Shown here: piece by piece, positions 50,541-59,845 of the stretch
Layout: every line of letters begins with the position of its first letter
How positions within the stretch are numbered: the stretch's first letter is position 1
Source of the DNA: a bacterium HR40
GTDB lineage: Bacteria > Pseudomonadota > Alphaproteobacteria > Geminicoccales > Geminicoccaceae
DNA length: 64,000 nt
NCBI GenBank assembly: GCA_002898275.1
Contig: BEIQ01000003.1
Coordinates: 310,001-374,000, forward strand
Direction: 5' to 3'
The notes under the pieces: generated by a model
Told to the model about the DNA's origin: nothing
Seen by the model: only the letters and a program-made list of their open reading frames with translations
The model's database searches: none
Made by a program: the position numbers and the translations under genes

Positions 50541-52040
50541 GTGACCGACTGGCCTCTCCTCTCCCTCGTGACCTTCCTGCCGCTCGTTGGCGCCGCCTTC
50601 ATCCTGTTCATCCGCGGCGAACCGGATATCGTCGCCCAGAACAGCCGAGCGGTCGCCCTGTGGACGGCGCTCGTCACCTTCCTGCTGTCGCTGCTCGTGT
50701 GGGTCCACTTCGATCCAGCCCAGCCGGGTTTCCAGCTGGTGGAGAGGGCGCCGTGGCTCTCCGGCCTCGGCATCGACTATCACATGGGCGTAGATGGCAT
50801 TTCTCTGTGGTTCGTGCTGCTATCGACCCTGCTCACCTTGGTGTGCGTGATCGGCTCCTGGTACTCCGTGACCGAGCGGGTCAAGGAGTACATGGTCGCT
50901 TTTCTCGTCATGGACACGCTCATGGTCGGCGTGTTCTGCGCGATCGACCTGGTCCTCTTTTATCTGTTCTTCGAAGGCATTTTGATACCTATGTATCTCA
51001 TCATCGGTATATGGGGCGGGCCGCGGCGGATCTACGCCGCCTTCAAGTTCTTCCTCTACACTCTCGCCGGTTCGGTGCTGTTCCTGGTCGCCCTCATCGT
51101 CCTCTATCTCGAAGCCGGCACCACGAGCATCCCGCATCTGTTGACGGCGAAGATCGATCCCACCGTCCAGAAGTGGCTGTGGCTCGCCATGTTCGCCTCC
51201 TTCGCCGTCAAGGTCCCGATGTGGCCGTTCCACACCTGGTTGCCGGACGCCCATGTCGAGGCTCCGACGGCCGGATCGGTGCTGCTCGCGGGGGTTCTGC
51301 TCAAGCTCGGCGGTTACGGTTTTCTGCGCTTCTCCCTACCCATGCTGCCCGAAGCGTCACAGTTCTTCGCGCCGCTGGTGTTCGCGCTGTCGATCGTCGC
51401 CATCGTCTATACCTCGCTCGTGGCGCTCGCCCAGACCGACATGAAGAAGCTCATCGCCTACAGCTCGGTCGCCCATATGGGGATCGTCACGATCGGCATC
51501 TTCACTCCCAACGCCCTCGGCATCGCCGGCAGTATCGTGCAGATGCTCTCCCACGGCTTCGTCTCCGCCGCCCTCTTCATGGTGGTCGGAGTGGTCTACG
51601 ACCGCATCCATTCGCGCGACATCGAGGCCTATGGCGGCCTCGCCGAGCGCATGCCGGTCTATGCCACGGTATTCATGTTGTTCATGCTGGCCTCCGTCGG
51701 CCTGCCCGGTACCTCGGGCTTCGTCGGCGAGATCCTCGTCATCGTCGGCGCCTTCCAGCACAACGCCTGGGTGGCGGCGCTCGCTGCGACCGGTACGATC
51801 CTCGGCGCGGCCTACATGCTCTGGCTCTATCGGCGGGTGGTGTTCGGGGCGCTCGTCAAGGACTCCCTCGCCGCCATTCGCGACCTGCGACCCAACGAGA
51901 TCCTGGCCTTCGCGCCGCTCGTGCTCCTCGCTCTGGTCATGGGCGTCTATCCGCAGTTCTTCCTCGCACCCATGGCGGTATCGGTGGCGGCTGTGCTCGA
52001 GCGCTTCTCCGCCGCTGCTGGCGGTCTCGCGCTCCGCTGA
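50541..52040 (+). CDS. nuoM: NADH-quinone oxidoreductase subunit M
   Basis: 499 residues, GTG start 6 bases after nuoL. Second antiporter-like subunit. Seen: the essential Lys in [20 protein letters not shown], Lys in [16 protein letters not shown], and Glu in spans 5-6. A short AT-rich codon patch (about 50980-51015) lies in a membrane segment. The stop is followed after 6 bases by nuoN. Confidence 0.97.
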   Translation: MTDWPLLSLVTFLPLVGAAFILFIRGEPDIVAQNSRAVALWTALVTFLLSLLVWVHFDPAQPGFQLVERAPWLSGLGIDYHMGVDGISLWFVLLSTLLTLVCVIGSWYSVTERVKEYMVAFLVMDTLMVGVFCAIDLVLFYLFFEGILIPMYLIIGIWGGPRRIYAAFKFFLYTLAGSVLFLVALIVLYLEAGTTSIPHLLTAKIDPTVQKWLWLAMFASFAVKVPMWPFHTWLPDAHVEAPTAGSVLLAGVLLKLGGYGFLRFSLPMLPEASQFFAPLVFALSIVAIVYTSLVALAQTDMKKLIAYSSVAHMGIVTIGIFTPNALGIAGSIVQMLSHGFVSAALFMVVGVVYDRIHSRDIEAYGGLAERMPVYATVFMLFMLASVGLPGTSGFVGEILVIVGAFQHNAWVAALAATGTILGAAYMLWLYRRVVFGALVKDSLAAIRDLRPNEILAFAPLVLLALVMGVYPQFFLAPMAVSVAAVLERFSAAAGGLALR

Positions 52041-52046
52041 GGGAGG

Positions 52047-53507
52047 ATGACCGTGCTCGGTTCCGGCTTCGACCTCTCGCCCGCGCTGCCCGAAGCCTTC
52101 CTGTTCGTGGCCGGTCTCGCGCTGCTCGCGGTGGCTGCGTGGCGCGAGCGCCAGGCCAACGGCTTCACCTTGCCGCTCGTCGCTCTTTCCTTCCTCGTCG
52201 CCGCCCTCCTCCTCCTCGGCCGCGATCCGACGCCGACGCTCGCCTTCGACGGTCACTTCGTTGCCGATGGCTTCGCGAACTTCGTCAAGGTCCTGATCCT
52301 CCTCGCCGCCGCCGGGAGCCTGCTGCTGGCTCCGGCATGGCTCAGCGACGAGGGCGTCGAGCGGTTCGAGTTCCCGCTGCTGGCCCTCTTCTCGACCCTC
52401 GGCATGGCGATGATGGTCTCGGCCAACAGCCTGCTCGCGCTCTACATGGCGCTCGAGCTGCACAGCCTGCCGCTCTACGTGCTCGCCGCCTTCAAGCGCG
52501 ACGAGATCCGGGCGACCGAGGCCGGGCTCAAATATTTCGTGCTGGGTGCGCTCGCCTCCGGGCTGCTTCTCTATGGCTGCTCGCTGGTCTACGGTTTCAC
52601 CGGCACCCTGCGCTTCGACGTGCTCGCCAGCACCTTTGCCGGCAAGGGCGGCGCGGTGCTGCCCCTCGGCGCCATCGTCGGTCTCGTCTTCGTCGTCGCC
52701 GGACTCGCCTTCAAGCTCGCCGCCGTCCCCTTTCACATGTGGACACCCGACGTCTACGAGGGCGCGCCGACTCCGGTCACGGCCTTTCTGACCGCGGCGC
52801 CGAAGCTCGCCGCTTTCGCTCTCCTGTTGCGGCTGCTCTTCCAGCCCTTCGCGACCTATGTGGACGAGTGGCAGCAGGTGGTGATCCTGGTCGCGGTCGC
52901 CTCGATGCTCCTCGGCGCGTTCGCGGCCATCGGCCAGAGCAACATCAAACGGCTCATGGCCTATAGTTCCATCGGCCACGTCGGCTATGCGCTGGTCGGA
53001 GTCGCCGCCGGCACGGGGGAAGGGGTCCATGCGGTGCTCGTCTATTTGGGCATCTATCTCGTCATGAGCATCGGCACCTTCGGCTGCATCCTGATGATGC
53101 GACGTCAGGGCCGTTACGTCGAGGCGATCCAGGACCTTGCCGGCCTTTCGCGATCGCGGCCGCTCATGGCTCTCGCCCTCGCCCTGTTCATGTTCTCGCT
53201 CGCGGGCATCCCGCCGCTCGCCGGCTTCTTCGGCAAGCTCTATGTCTTCCTCGCGGCGATCCGGGCGGATCTGGTCTGGCTCGCGGTGGTCGGGGTGCTC
53301 ACGAGCGTCATCGGCGCCTTCTACTATCTCCGCATCGTCAAGATCATGTACTTCGACGAACCGGCCGAGAGCTTCGATCCCTTGCCGCGCCCCGGCCTCG
53401 GTCTCGTCGTCGCGGCAACGGCGGTGCTCGTTGCCGGCTTCCCCCTCCTGCCGGGACCGCTTGTGGAGTCGGCACAAGCGGCGGCACGGTCGCTGCTGGG
53501 CTCGTGA
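52047..53507 (+). CDS. nuoN: NADH-quinone oxidoreductase subunit N
   Basis: 486 residues. Third antiporter-like subunit and last gene of complex I. Seen: FKLAAVPFHMWTPDVYEGAPTPVTAFL with the Lys and His of the proton path, QSNIKRLMAYSSIGHVGYAL, and FSLAGIPPLAGFFGKLYVF. It overlaps birA by 4 bases (GTGA), tying complex I to the cofactor genes that follow. Confidence 0.97.
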   Translation: MTVLGSGFDLSPALPEAFLFVAGLALLAVAAWRERQANGFTLPLVALSFLVAALLLLGRDPTPTLAFDGHFVADGFANFVKVLILLAAAGSLLLAPAWLSDEGVERFEFPLLALFSTLGMAMMVSANSLLALYMALELHSLPLYVLAAFKRDEIRATEAGLKYFVLGALASGLLLYGCSLVYGFTGTLRFDVLASTFAGKGGAVLPLGAIVGLVFVVAGLAFKLAAVPFHMWTPDVYEGAPTPVTAFLTAAPKLAAFALLLRLLFQPFATYVDEWQQVVILVAVASMLLGAFAAIGQSNIKRLMAYSSIGHVGYALVGVAAGTGEGVHAVLVYLGIYLVMSIGTFGCILMMRRQGRYVEAIQDLAGLSRSRPLMALALALFMFSLAGIPPLAGFFGKLYVFLAAIRADLVWLAVVGVLTSVIGAFYYLRIVKIMYFDEPAESFDPLPRPGLGLVVAATAVLVAGFPLLPGPLVESAQAAARSLLGS

Positions 53508-54280
53508 GCTCCGTGGCCTGGCGGCTCGAGCGCTACGACAGCGTCGACAGCACCAACGACCTCGTGCTCGCTCGGGCCGCGGCCGGAGAACCGGAGGGGC
53601 TCGCGGTTCTCGCCGCCGAGCAGCGCCGCGGGCGCGGCCGGCACGGCCGCAGCTGGGCCTCGCCGCCCGGCAACCTCTATCTCACCCTGCTCCTGCGGCC
53701 CCGGAAGCCGGCGCAGGAACTCGCCAGCCTTTCCCTGGTGGTCGGCCTGGCGTTGCGGCAAGCCGTGGCTGCCGCCACCCATGGGGCCATGGCGGTCCGG
53801 CTCAAATGGCCGAACGACCTGCTTGTCGGCGGCCAGAAGCTCGCCGGCATTCTGCTCGAACTGGCGGCGACACCCGGCGACCGGCCGGCCGTCGCAGCCG
53901 GCATCGGCCTCAACATCCGGACCTGCCCTCAGCTCCCCGACCGGCAGGCGGTCGCCCTCGCCCATTTCCTGTCGTCGCCACCGCCGGCAGAGGAGCTCGC
54001 ACGCCGCACCCTCGCCTGCTTCGAGCCGCTCTACGCCCGCTGGCACGAGCAGGGTTTCGCGCCCTTGCGCGATGCGTGGCTCGCTGCCGCCCATGGTCTT
54101 GGCGAGGAGGTGCGCCTGCGTCTGGGCGACCGACAGGTGGCGGGAGTCTTTCTCGGGATCGACGACGCGGGTCGGCTGCTGCTCGCCACCGAAGCCGGGC
54201 CCGAGCTCTTCGATGCCGGAGAACTCTTCTTCCCCGGTGCGCCGGCGGCGCCCCTCGTCAGGAGCGGGGATCCGCGATAA
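53504..54280 (+). CDS. birA: Biotin--[acetyl-CoA carboxylase] ligase
   Basis: 258 residues from the GTG overlapping the nuoN stop. Activates biotin to biotinyl-AMP and attaches it to the carboxyl carrier protein. Seen: DSVDSTNDLVLA, the adenylate loop RGRGRHGRSWASPPGNLY, and LKWPNDLLVGGQKLAGIL. There is no N-terminal DNA-binding domain, so it is the monofunctional class II type, not a repressor. Follows nuoN in the alphaproteobacterial order. Confidence 0.95.
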   Translation: MSSVAWRLERYDSVDSTNDLVLARAAAGEPEGLAVLAAEQRRGRGRHGRSWASPPGNLYLTLLLRPRKPAQELASLSLVVGLALRQAVAAATHGAMAVRLKWPNDLLVGGQKLAGILLELAATPGDRPAVAAGIGLNIRTCPQLPDRQAVALAHFLSSPPPAEELARRTLACFEPLYARWHEQGFAPLRDAWLAAAHGLGEEVRLRLGDRQVAGVFLGIDDAGRLLLATEAGPELFDAGELFFPGAPAAPLVRSGDPR

Positions 54281-54313
54281 ACCCGAAGCGGCCGGGGACA
54301 CGGAGAAACCATC

Positions 54314-55111
54314 ATGCTGCTCGCGGTCGACGTCGGTAACACCAACACCGTCTTTGCCGTGTACCGCGGCAACGAACAGGTGGGCCAGTGGCGTCTGTCG
54401 ACCAACCGCGACCGCACTGCCGAGGAATATGCGGCGACATTGCTGCAGCTGATGGCCTTTGCCGGCTGCCGGCGGGAAGAGATCGAAGCCGTGGTGATCG
54501 CCAGCGTCGTGCCGCAGGCGGTGATGCCCCTGCGCTGGATGAGCCGCGACTATTTCGCATGCCGGGCGTGGGTGGTAGGCGAGGACCTCGCCTATCCGAT
54601 CCCGATCCGCTTACCGCACCCCGAGGAGGTGGGTGCCGACCGCGTGGTCAATGCCATCGGTGCCTTGACCCGCTACGCGCCGCCCCTCGTGATCGTCGAT
54701 TTCGGCACCGCTACCACGTTCGATGTGGTGGATGCCGACGGCGCCTACTGTGGCGGGGCCATCGCCCCGGGCATCAATCTCTCGCTCGAGGCGCTGCACC
54801 GCGCCGCTGCCCGACTTCCTCGCATCGCCGTGGCGCCGCCGGAACGAACGATCGGCACCCGCACCGTCGAGGCCATGCAGTCCGGCATTTTCTGGGGCTA
54901 CATCGGGCTCGTCGAGGGCCTGGTCGCCCGCATTCGCGCCGAGCTCGGAGTCCAGGCGACGACCATCGCCACGGGTGGCCTTGCCCCGCTCTTCGCGCGC
55001 CGCACCGAAGCGCTCGAACATGTGGATCCCGACCTGACCATGGCGGGCCTGCTCGAGATCTACAAGCGGCACCGCGGACTCATCGAGGACAGCACGGGAG
55101 GGCGTGCGTGA
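54314..55111 (+). CDS. coaX: Type III pantothenate kinase
   Basis: 265 residues. Phosphorylates pantothenate in the first step of CoA synthesis. ASKHA-fold motifs: VDVGNTNTVFAVY (phosphate 1), HPEEVGADRVVNAIGAL, IVDFGTATTFDVVD (phosphate 2) and GGAIAPGINLS. Coupled to the RNase J gene by a GTGA overlap. In this family activity needs a monovalent cation and is not feedback-inhibited by CoA. Confidence 0.95.
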   Translation: MLLAVDVGNTNTVFAVYRGNEQVGQWRLSTNRDRTAEEYAATLLQLMAFAGCRREEIEAVVIASVVPQAVMPLRWMSRDYFACRAWVVGEDLAYPIPIRLPHPEEVGADRVVNAIGALTRYAPPLVIVDFGTATTFDVVDADGAYCGGAIAPGINLSLEALHRAAARLPRIAVAPPERTIGTRTVEAMQSGIFWGYIGLVEGLVARIRAELGVQATTIATGGLAPLFARRTEALEHVDPDLTMAGLLEIYKRHRGLIEDSTGGRA

Positions 55112-56814
55112 CGGCCGACGACAGGCTCCTCTTCGTCGCCCTCGGTGGCGTCGGCGAGATCGGCATCAACTGTTACCTCTATGGTCTCGCCGGCCAGTGG
55201 CTGATGGTCGACCTCGGCATCGGCTTCGCCGACGAGCGCTTGCCCGGAGCCGAGCTACTGCTGCCGGACCTGCGCTGGATCGAGGGACAGAGGGAACGGC
55301 TCGCGGGATTGGTGCTCACCCATGTCCACGAGGACCATTTCGGAGCGGTCCCCTATTTGTGGGAGCGGCTGCGCTGTCCGGTGTGGTGCACGCGCTTTGC
55401 CGCCACGGTGCTCGCGCGCAAATGCGAGGATCTCAGGGTCGAGCCACCGCGGCCGCTGCACATCGTCGAACCGGGCGAGCGATTTCGGATCGGGCCGTTC
55501 GATTGCCGCTTGTTCCACGTGGCCCATTCCATCCCGGAAGCGAACGCCCTCGGCATCGAAACCCCTTTCGGCCGCCTCCTCCACACCGGCGACTGGAAGC
55601 TCGATCCGCTGCCGCTCATCGGCGAGCGCACCGATGCCGCTGGCATCGAGGCCTTCGGCCATGACAGCATCCTCGCCCTGGTCGCCGACAGTACCAATGC
55701 CATGGTACCCGGCACCGCCGGCTCCGAAGGCGAGCTGCGCGACAGTCTCGAGCAGCTGATCGCCCGCCAGCCCTTCCGCGTCGCCTTCACCACCTTCTCG
55801 TCCAACATCGCCCGCATCGAGAGCGCCGTTCGCGCCGCCAAAGCCTGCGGCCGCGAGATCGTCGTGGTCGGCCGCTCCATGCACCGTATGCTCGAAGCCG
55901 CTGTCGAATCGGGCTATCTCCGCGATCTCCCGCGATTGCGCGACGAGAGCGATGGCCGCCAGCTCGCGCGCGAGCGCAGCTTCTATCTCGTTACCGGCAG
56001 TCAGGGCGAGCCGCGCTCGGCGCTGCAACGCATCGCCTCCGGTCAGCATCCTCGCGTCCGTCTCGAGGCGGGCGATACGGTGATCTTTTCGGCGAAGATC
56101 ATCCCCGGCAACGAGCGGACCCTCTTCGACCTGCACAACCGCCTGGTCGCCGCCGGCATCGAGGTGGTGACCGAAGAGGACCATTTCGTCCATGTCTCGG
56201 GGCATCCCTGCCGCGAGGACATGGAGCAGATGTATCGCTGGACGCGACCGCGGATTGCCGTCCCGGTCCACGGCGAGATGCGGCATTTGCACGCCCATTT
56301 GCGCTTCGCCCGCGAGCTCAGGGTCCCCTACCCGATGCTCGTCACCAACGGCGATCTGTTGCAGCTGGCACCGGGCGAGCCGCGCGTGATCGATCGTGTG
56401 CCAACCGGCCGCTTGGTGGTCGAGACCGATGTCACGCTCGCCGAGGACGACGAGCTGTTTCGCACCCGCCGCAGGATTGCCCAGAACGGAACGCTGTTCG
56501 TGAGCCTGGTCATGGACCCGTGGGGAAGCCTGCTGGAGCGTCCGCGGATCGTCAACGTCGGCGCCATCGATGCCGCCCGCTTCGCGCGCGAGCGCGAGCG
56601 ATTGATCGATGCGGTCGAGGCGGCGGTGGAGACTCTCGAGGACGAGGCGGTGATGGAGGATGGCAGGGTACAGGAGGCGGCGCGCATCGGCTTGCGCCAG
56701 GCCCTCGGTCTGCCGCGGCACAAGCGCCCGCTCGTCGAGGTCGAGATCGTGCGACTGAGCGAAAAGGCTCTCGCCGAACTCGAATCAGCGGAGGGGAGTC
56801 CTACCACGAGATGA
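55108..56814 (+). CDS. rnj: Ribonuclease J
   Basis: 568 residues from the GTG overlapping the coaX stop. MBL-fold exo- and endoribonuclease with a beta-CASP insert, used for mRNA decay and rRNA maturation. Metal motif THVHEDH (His72, His74, Asp76, His77); the beta-CASP stretch (FTTFSSNIARI ... TGSQGEPRSAL) and the C-terminal VPVHGEMRHLHAH follow. Length and order fit RNase J of alphaproteobacteria. It overlaps mce by 4 bases. Confidence 0.95.
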   Translation: MTADDRLLFVALGGVGEIGINCYLYGLAGQWLMVDLGIGFADERLPGAELLLPDLRWIEGQRERLAGLVLTHVHEDHFGAVPYLWERLRCPVWCTRFAATVLARKCEDLRVEPPRPLHIVEPGERFRIGPFDCRLFHVAHSIPEANALGIETPFGRLLHTGDWKLDPLPLIGERTDAAGIEAFGHDSILALVADSTNAMVPGTAGSEGELRDSLEQLIARQPFRVAFTTFSSNIARIESAVRAAKACGREIVVVGRSMHRMLEAAVESGYLRDLPRLRDESDGRQLARERSFYLVTGSQGEPRSALQRIASGQHPRVRLEAGDTVIFSAKIIPGNERTLFDLHNRLVAAGIEVVTEEDHFVHVSGHPCREDMEQMYRWTRPRIAVPVHGEMRHLHAHLRFARELRVPYPMLVTNGDLLQLAPGEPRVIDRVPTGRLVVETDVTLAEDDELFRTRRRIAQNGTLFVSLVMDPWGSLLERPRIVNVGAIDAARFARERERLIDAVEAAVETLEDEAVMEDGRVQEAARIGLRQALGLPRHKRPLVEVEIVRLSEKALAELESAEGSPTTR

Positions 56815-57215
56815 TCGGACGGCTCAATCACGTGGCTATCGCGGTCCCGGATATCGCCAAGGCCCGTGCCATCTGGCGCGATGTGCTGGGGGCCCGGGTG
56901 TCCGAGATCGAGGACCAGCCCGAGCATGGTGTGCAGACGGTGTTCGTCGATCTCGGGAACACCAAGATCGAGCTTTTGGGGGTGCTCGGCGAGGACTCGC
57001 CCATCCGCGGCTTTCTCGAGCGCAACCCCTCGGGCGGCATCCATCACCTCTGTGTCGAGGTCGAGGACATCGAGGCCGCTCGCCAGCAGCTCCGCGCCGC
57101 CGGTGTCCGCATCCTCGGTAGCGGCGAAGCCAGAATCGGCGCCCACGGCAAGCCGGTCCTGTTCCTGCATCCGAAGGACCTGTCGGGCACCCTGGTCGAG
57201 CTCGAGCAGGCATGA
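56811..57215 (+). CDS. mce: Methylmalonyl-CoA epimerase
   Basis: 134 residues from the ATG at 56811 overlapping the rnj stop (GAGGGGAG upstream). Vicinal oxygen chelate fold with two repeats; metal ligands in IGRLNHVAIAVPD, SGGIHHLCVEVED and HGKPVLFLHPKDLSGTLVEL (His, Gln/Glu, His, Glu pattern). Converts (S)- to (R)-methylmalonyl-CoA in propionate metabolism; the mutase is not in this window. Coupled to the DUF1467 gene by ATGA. Confidence 0.93.
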   Translation: MIGRLNHVAIAVPDIAKARAIWRDVLGARVSEIEDQPEHGVQTVFVDLGNTKIELLGVLGEDSPIRGFLERNPSGGIHHLCVEVEDIEAARQQLRAAGVRILGSGEARIGAHGKPVLFLHPKDLSGTLVELEQA

Positions 57216-57448
57216 GCACGACAGGCATCGTCATTGTTTTCGTGGTGAGTTGGTGGCTATTCTTCTTCATGGCGCTGCCGCTCGGCGTGCGGCCTCCAGA
57301 GGCGCCAGAGCCCGGCACGGTGCCGAGCGCCCCGGAACGGCCGCATCTGTGGCTGAAGGCGCTCGCCGCGACGCTCCTCGCGACGGCTGCGACCTTCGGG
57401 CTCCATTGGGCGATGGCGACGGGGTGGATCGCCCTCGTGCCCCGTTAG
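57212..57448 (+). CDS. DUF1467 family membrane protein
   Basis: 78 residues with two spans: VIVFVVSWWLFFFMALPLGV near the N-terminus and ALAATLLATAATFGLHWAMATG near the C-terminus, joined by a short Pro/Glu-rich loop (PPEAPEPGTVPSAPE). This matches the DUF1467 family found after mce in alphaproteobacteria. Function unknown. The usual next gene, proS, is not here; instead an extensin-like gene follows after a small GGCGG/CCGCC stem at 57471-57483. Confidence 0.9.
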   Translation: MSTTGIVIVFVVSWWLFFFMALPLGVRPPEAPEPGTVPSAPERPHLWLKALAATLLATAATFGLHWAMATGWIALVPR

Positions 57449-57506
57449 GCCGATGGACCGCGCGGGTCTAGGCGGGCTCCGCCGCAGCTGGTAGACTTGC
57501 GGAGCG

Positions 57507-58136
57507 ATGGATGCCGTGCGCCTGTCGTTCTGTCCTGCGCTCCTGGTCTTGCTCGTCGCCGCCTGCGCCAGCCGCGAGCCTCCCGTGTCGGTGCCAGCGG
57601 AACGAGGCGCTCTGTCCGGTATGGCATGCCTCGCTGCCCTCGCCGAGGCTGGCGGGGTCGCGGCCGATTTCGGGGTCGAACGCAGCGGAACCTGCGGCGT
57701 CGACACGCCAGTTTCGCTCCTCTCGGCCGGGGCGGTCCTCGAGCCTCCCCTCGCCACGAGCTGCGCCATGGCCGTCGCCTGGGCACGGTTCGTGCCCGAG
57801 ATCGACCGGCTCGCCCGCGAACATCTCGGGAAGAGCATTCGCCTGGTGCGGCACTATGGCTCCCATGCCTGCCGCCGCATGACCGGCGACAGCCGGCGGC
57901 TCAGCCTGCATGCCACCGCCCGCGCCGTCGATGTCGCCGGCTTCGCCCTCGCCGATGGGAGCGAGGTGATGGTAGGCCGCGACTGGTCGGGCAACGGCCC
58001 GCGTGCCCGTTTCCTGCGGGCCGTGGCGCGCGCCGGATGCCGCCACTTTGCGGTGGTGCTGACTCCGGACTTCGACCGTCACCACCGCGATCACCTCCAT
58101 TTCGACATCGGTCCATGGCAGCTGTGCGGCCTGTGA
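57507..58136 (+). CDS. Extensin-like C-terminal family lipoprotein
   Basis: 209 residues. The N-terminus MDAVRLSFCPALLVLLVAACAS is a lipoprotein signal (lipobox VAAC). The body fits the bacterial extensin-like C-terminal domain (PF06904), which resembles the LAS/DD-carboxypeptidase fold: SLHATARAVDVAGF, and HHRDHLHFDIGPW with the metal-type HxH. Conserved Cys residues (about 4) may form disulfides. It may cut cell-wall peptides in the periplasm; the enzymatic role of this family is unproven. It is followed by the AtuA pair, without overlap. Confidence 0.85.
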   Translation: MDAVRLSFCPALLVLLVAACASREPPVSVPAERGALSGMACLAALAEAGGVAADFGVERSGTCGVDTPVSLLSAGAVLEPPLATSCAMAVAWARFVPEIDRLAREHLGKSIRLVRHYGSHACRRMTGDSRRLSLHATARAVDVAGFALADGSEVMVGRDWSGNGPRARFLRAVARAGCRHFAVVLTPDFDRHHRDHLHFDIGPWQLCGL

Positions 58137-58150
58137 GGGGAAGGTGTTGC

Positions 58151-59488
58151 ATGCCGAGGGAGTGCCTGAGGATCGGCTGCGGCGCAGGCTTTGCCGCCGA
58201 TCGCCTCGATGCGGCGGAGGAGCTTGTCCGCCGCGGCGACCTCCACTGGCTGGCCCTCGAGTGCCTCGGCGAGCGCACTCTCGCCTTCGCCCATCGCGAT
58301 CGCGCCCGCGATCCGACGAAGGGCTACGATCCGCGGCTGGAGCGGCGCATGCGGGCGCTCCTTCCGCTCTGCCGAACCCACCACACCCGTCTCATCTCCA
58401 ACATGGGGGCCGCCAATGTCCCGCAGGCGGCACAGCGCACCCTGGCTATCGCTCGCGAACTCGGCCTGTTCGGTATGCGCGTGGCCTGCGTGCTGGGCGA
58501 CGACGTGCGGCATCTGCTCGCTCCCGAAACTCCGCTCCTCGAGGGTGGGACGATCGCCGAGGTCGGCCGGCCGGTGGTCGGCGCCAACGCTTATCTCGGG
58601 GCCGATGCCATCCTGCCGGCGATCGAGACCGGGGCGGACGTGATCCTGACCGGACGGGTCGCCGATCCTTCCCTGTTCCTCGCCCCCCTGCGCGCCCGCT
58701 TCGGCTGGCAGGACACCGATCTCGACCGACTCGCGGCAGGGGTGCTCGTCGGTCACCTGCTCGAGTGCGGCATGCAGGTGACGGGCGGCTATTTCGCCGA
58801 TCCCGGCTTCAAGGATGTGCCCGATCTCGCGCGCTGCGGCTATCCGCTCGCCGAAGTGGCCGAGGATGGCAGTGCGGTGATCACCAAAGTCGAAGGCACG
58901 GGCGGGATGGTCGACCGACGGACGGTGCTCGAGCAGCTGTTCTACGAGGTCCACGACCCGGCGCACTACCTCGGCCCCGATGTCACTGCCGATTTCTCCC
59001 AGGTGATGATCGCTGAGGTCGGCCGAGACCGCGTGCGGGTGTGGAACGCCCGCGGCAAGCCGCCGCCGCAACAGCTCAAGGTGACGGTGGGCTTCGACGC
59101 TGGCTGGCTCGGAGAAGCCGGGATCTCCTACGCTGGACCCAATGCGCTCGCTCGTGCCGAGCTCGCTCGCGAGGTCCTGCGCGAGCGACTGCTCGTCGTT
59201 CACGGATTGACCTGCGCCTTGCGTTTCGATCTCGTCGGGGTCGATTCGCTCCACGCTACCGCCGGCGTGCCACGGTCGATGAGCGAGGACGTCCGGCTCC
59301 GCGTCGCCTGCCGCTCCATCGACCGCGAAGAGGTCGAGTTCGTGCTGTGGGAGGTGGAGGCCATGCTTTGCTGCGGACCGGCAGGTGGCGGCGGATTTCG
59401 CGCCCGCCTCGGCCCCGTCGTCGAGACGCGCTCCTGTTTTCTGCCGCGGGCGCAGGTCCGTCCTTGCGTCGAGGTGTTGCGAGCATGA
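58151..59488 (+). CDS. Acyclic terpene utilization AtuA family protein, main domain
   Basis: 445 residues from the ATG at 58151 (GGGGAAGG 8 bases upstream). The AtuA family (DUF1446, PF07287) is recognised from RIGCGAGFAADRLDAAEELV, ISNMGAANVPQAA, VGANAYLGADAI, GADVILTGRVADPSLFLAPL, and KVEGTGGMVDRRTVLEQL. AtuA acts in citronellol/geraniol breakdown in Pseudomonas, but the exact reaction is unclear and relatives are widespread. The C-terminal AtuA domain is encoded by the next, overlapping gene. No other atu genes are nearby. Confidence 0.88.
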   Translation: MPRECLRIGCGAGFAADRLDAAEELVRRGDLHWLALECLGERTLAFAHRDRARDPTKGYDPRLERRMRALLPLCRTHHTRLISNMGAANVPQAAQRTLAIARELGLFGMRVACVLGDDVRHLLAPETPLLEGGTIAEVGRPVVGANAYLGADAILPAIETGADVILTGRVADPSLFLAPLRARFGWQDTDLDRLAAGVLVGHLLECGMQVTGGYFADPGFKDVPDLARCGYPLAEVAEDGSAVITKVEGTGGMVDRRTVLEQLFYEVHDPAHYLGPDVTADFSQVMIAEVGRDRVRVWNARGKPPPQQLKVTVGFDAGWLGEAGISYAGPNALARAELAREVLRERLLVVHGLTCALRFDLVGVDSLHATAGVPRSMSEDVRLRVACRSIDREEVEFVLWEVEAMLCCGPAGGGGFRARLGPVVETRSCFLPRAQVRPCVEVLRA

Positions 59489-59832
59489 GCCCGCGCGTGC
59501 CCCTCTACCGCATCGCCCATGCCCGCGCCGGCGACAAGGGGAACGATTCCCTGGTCTCCGTATGGCCCTACGACCGCCGTCATTTCGCCGCTATCGCCCG
59601 CGGGCTCACCGCAGAGCGTCTGCGCGCCACCTATCCCGCTCTCCTGCGCGGGCCGATCGAGGTCAAGGCCTTCCCCCGCCTGGGGGGCTTCTTGATCGTC
59701 ATGCGCGACGCCCTCGAAGGAGGCGTGAATGCGTCCCTGGGCCTCGACAGCCACGGGAAGTCCTGGAGCTATCTGATCCTGCGCCTCGACATCGAGCTCG
59801 ACGACCACCAGCTCTCGGGCCAGGGCCTGTAG
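59485..59832 (+). CDS. AtuA C-terminal-like protein
   Basis: 115 residues, ATG overlapping the AtuA stop (ATGA). YRIAHARAGDKGNDSLVSVWP is the opening of the small domain that is fused to AtuA in many bacteria (an AtuA-related, ferredoxin-like fold); here it is a separate gene. The GDKGN loop suggests a ligand-binding site. It should form a complex with the preceding protein. gpsA follows after 13 bases. Confidence 0.83.
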   Translation: MSPRVPLYRIAHARAGDKGNDSLVSVWPYDRRHFAAIARGLTAERLRATYPALLRGPIEVKAFPRLGGFLIVMRDALEGGVNASLGLDSHGKSWSYLILRLDIELDDHQLSGQGL

Positions 59833-59845
59833 GAGGAAGTGGCCG

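Noticed and set aside
57471-57483. GGCGG-GCT-CCGCC stem after the DUF1467 gene
   Set aside because: Only five pairs and no T-run; many such stems occur by chance at this GC content.
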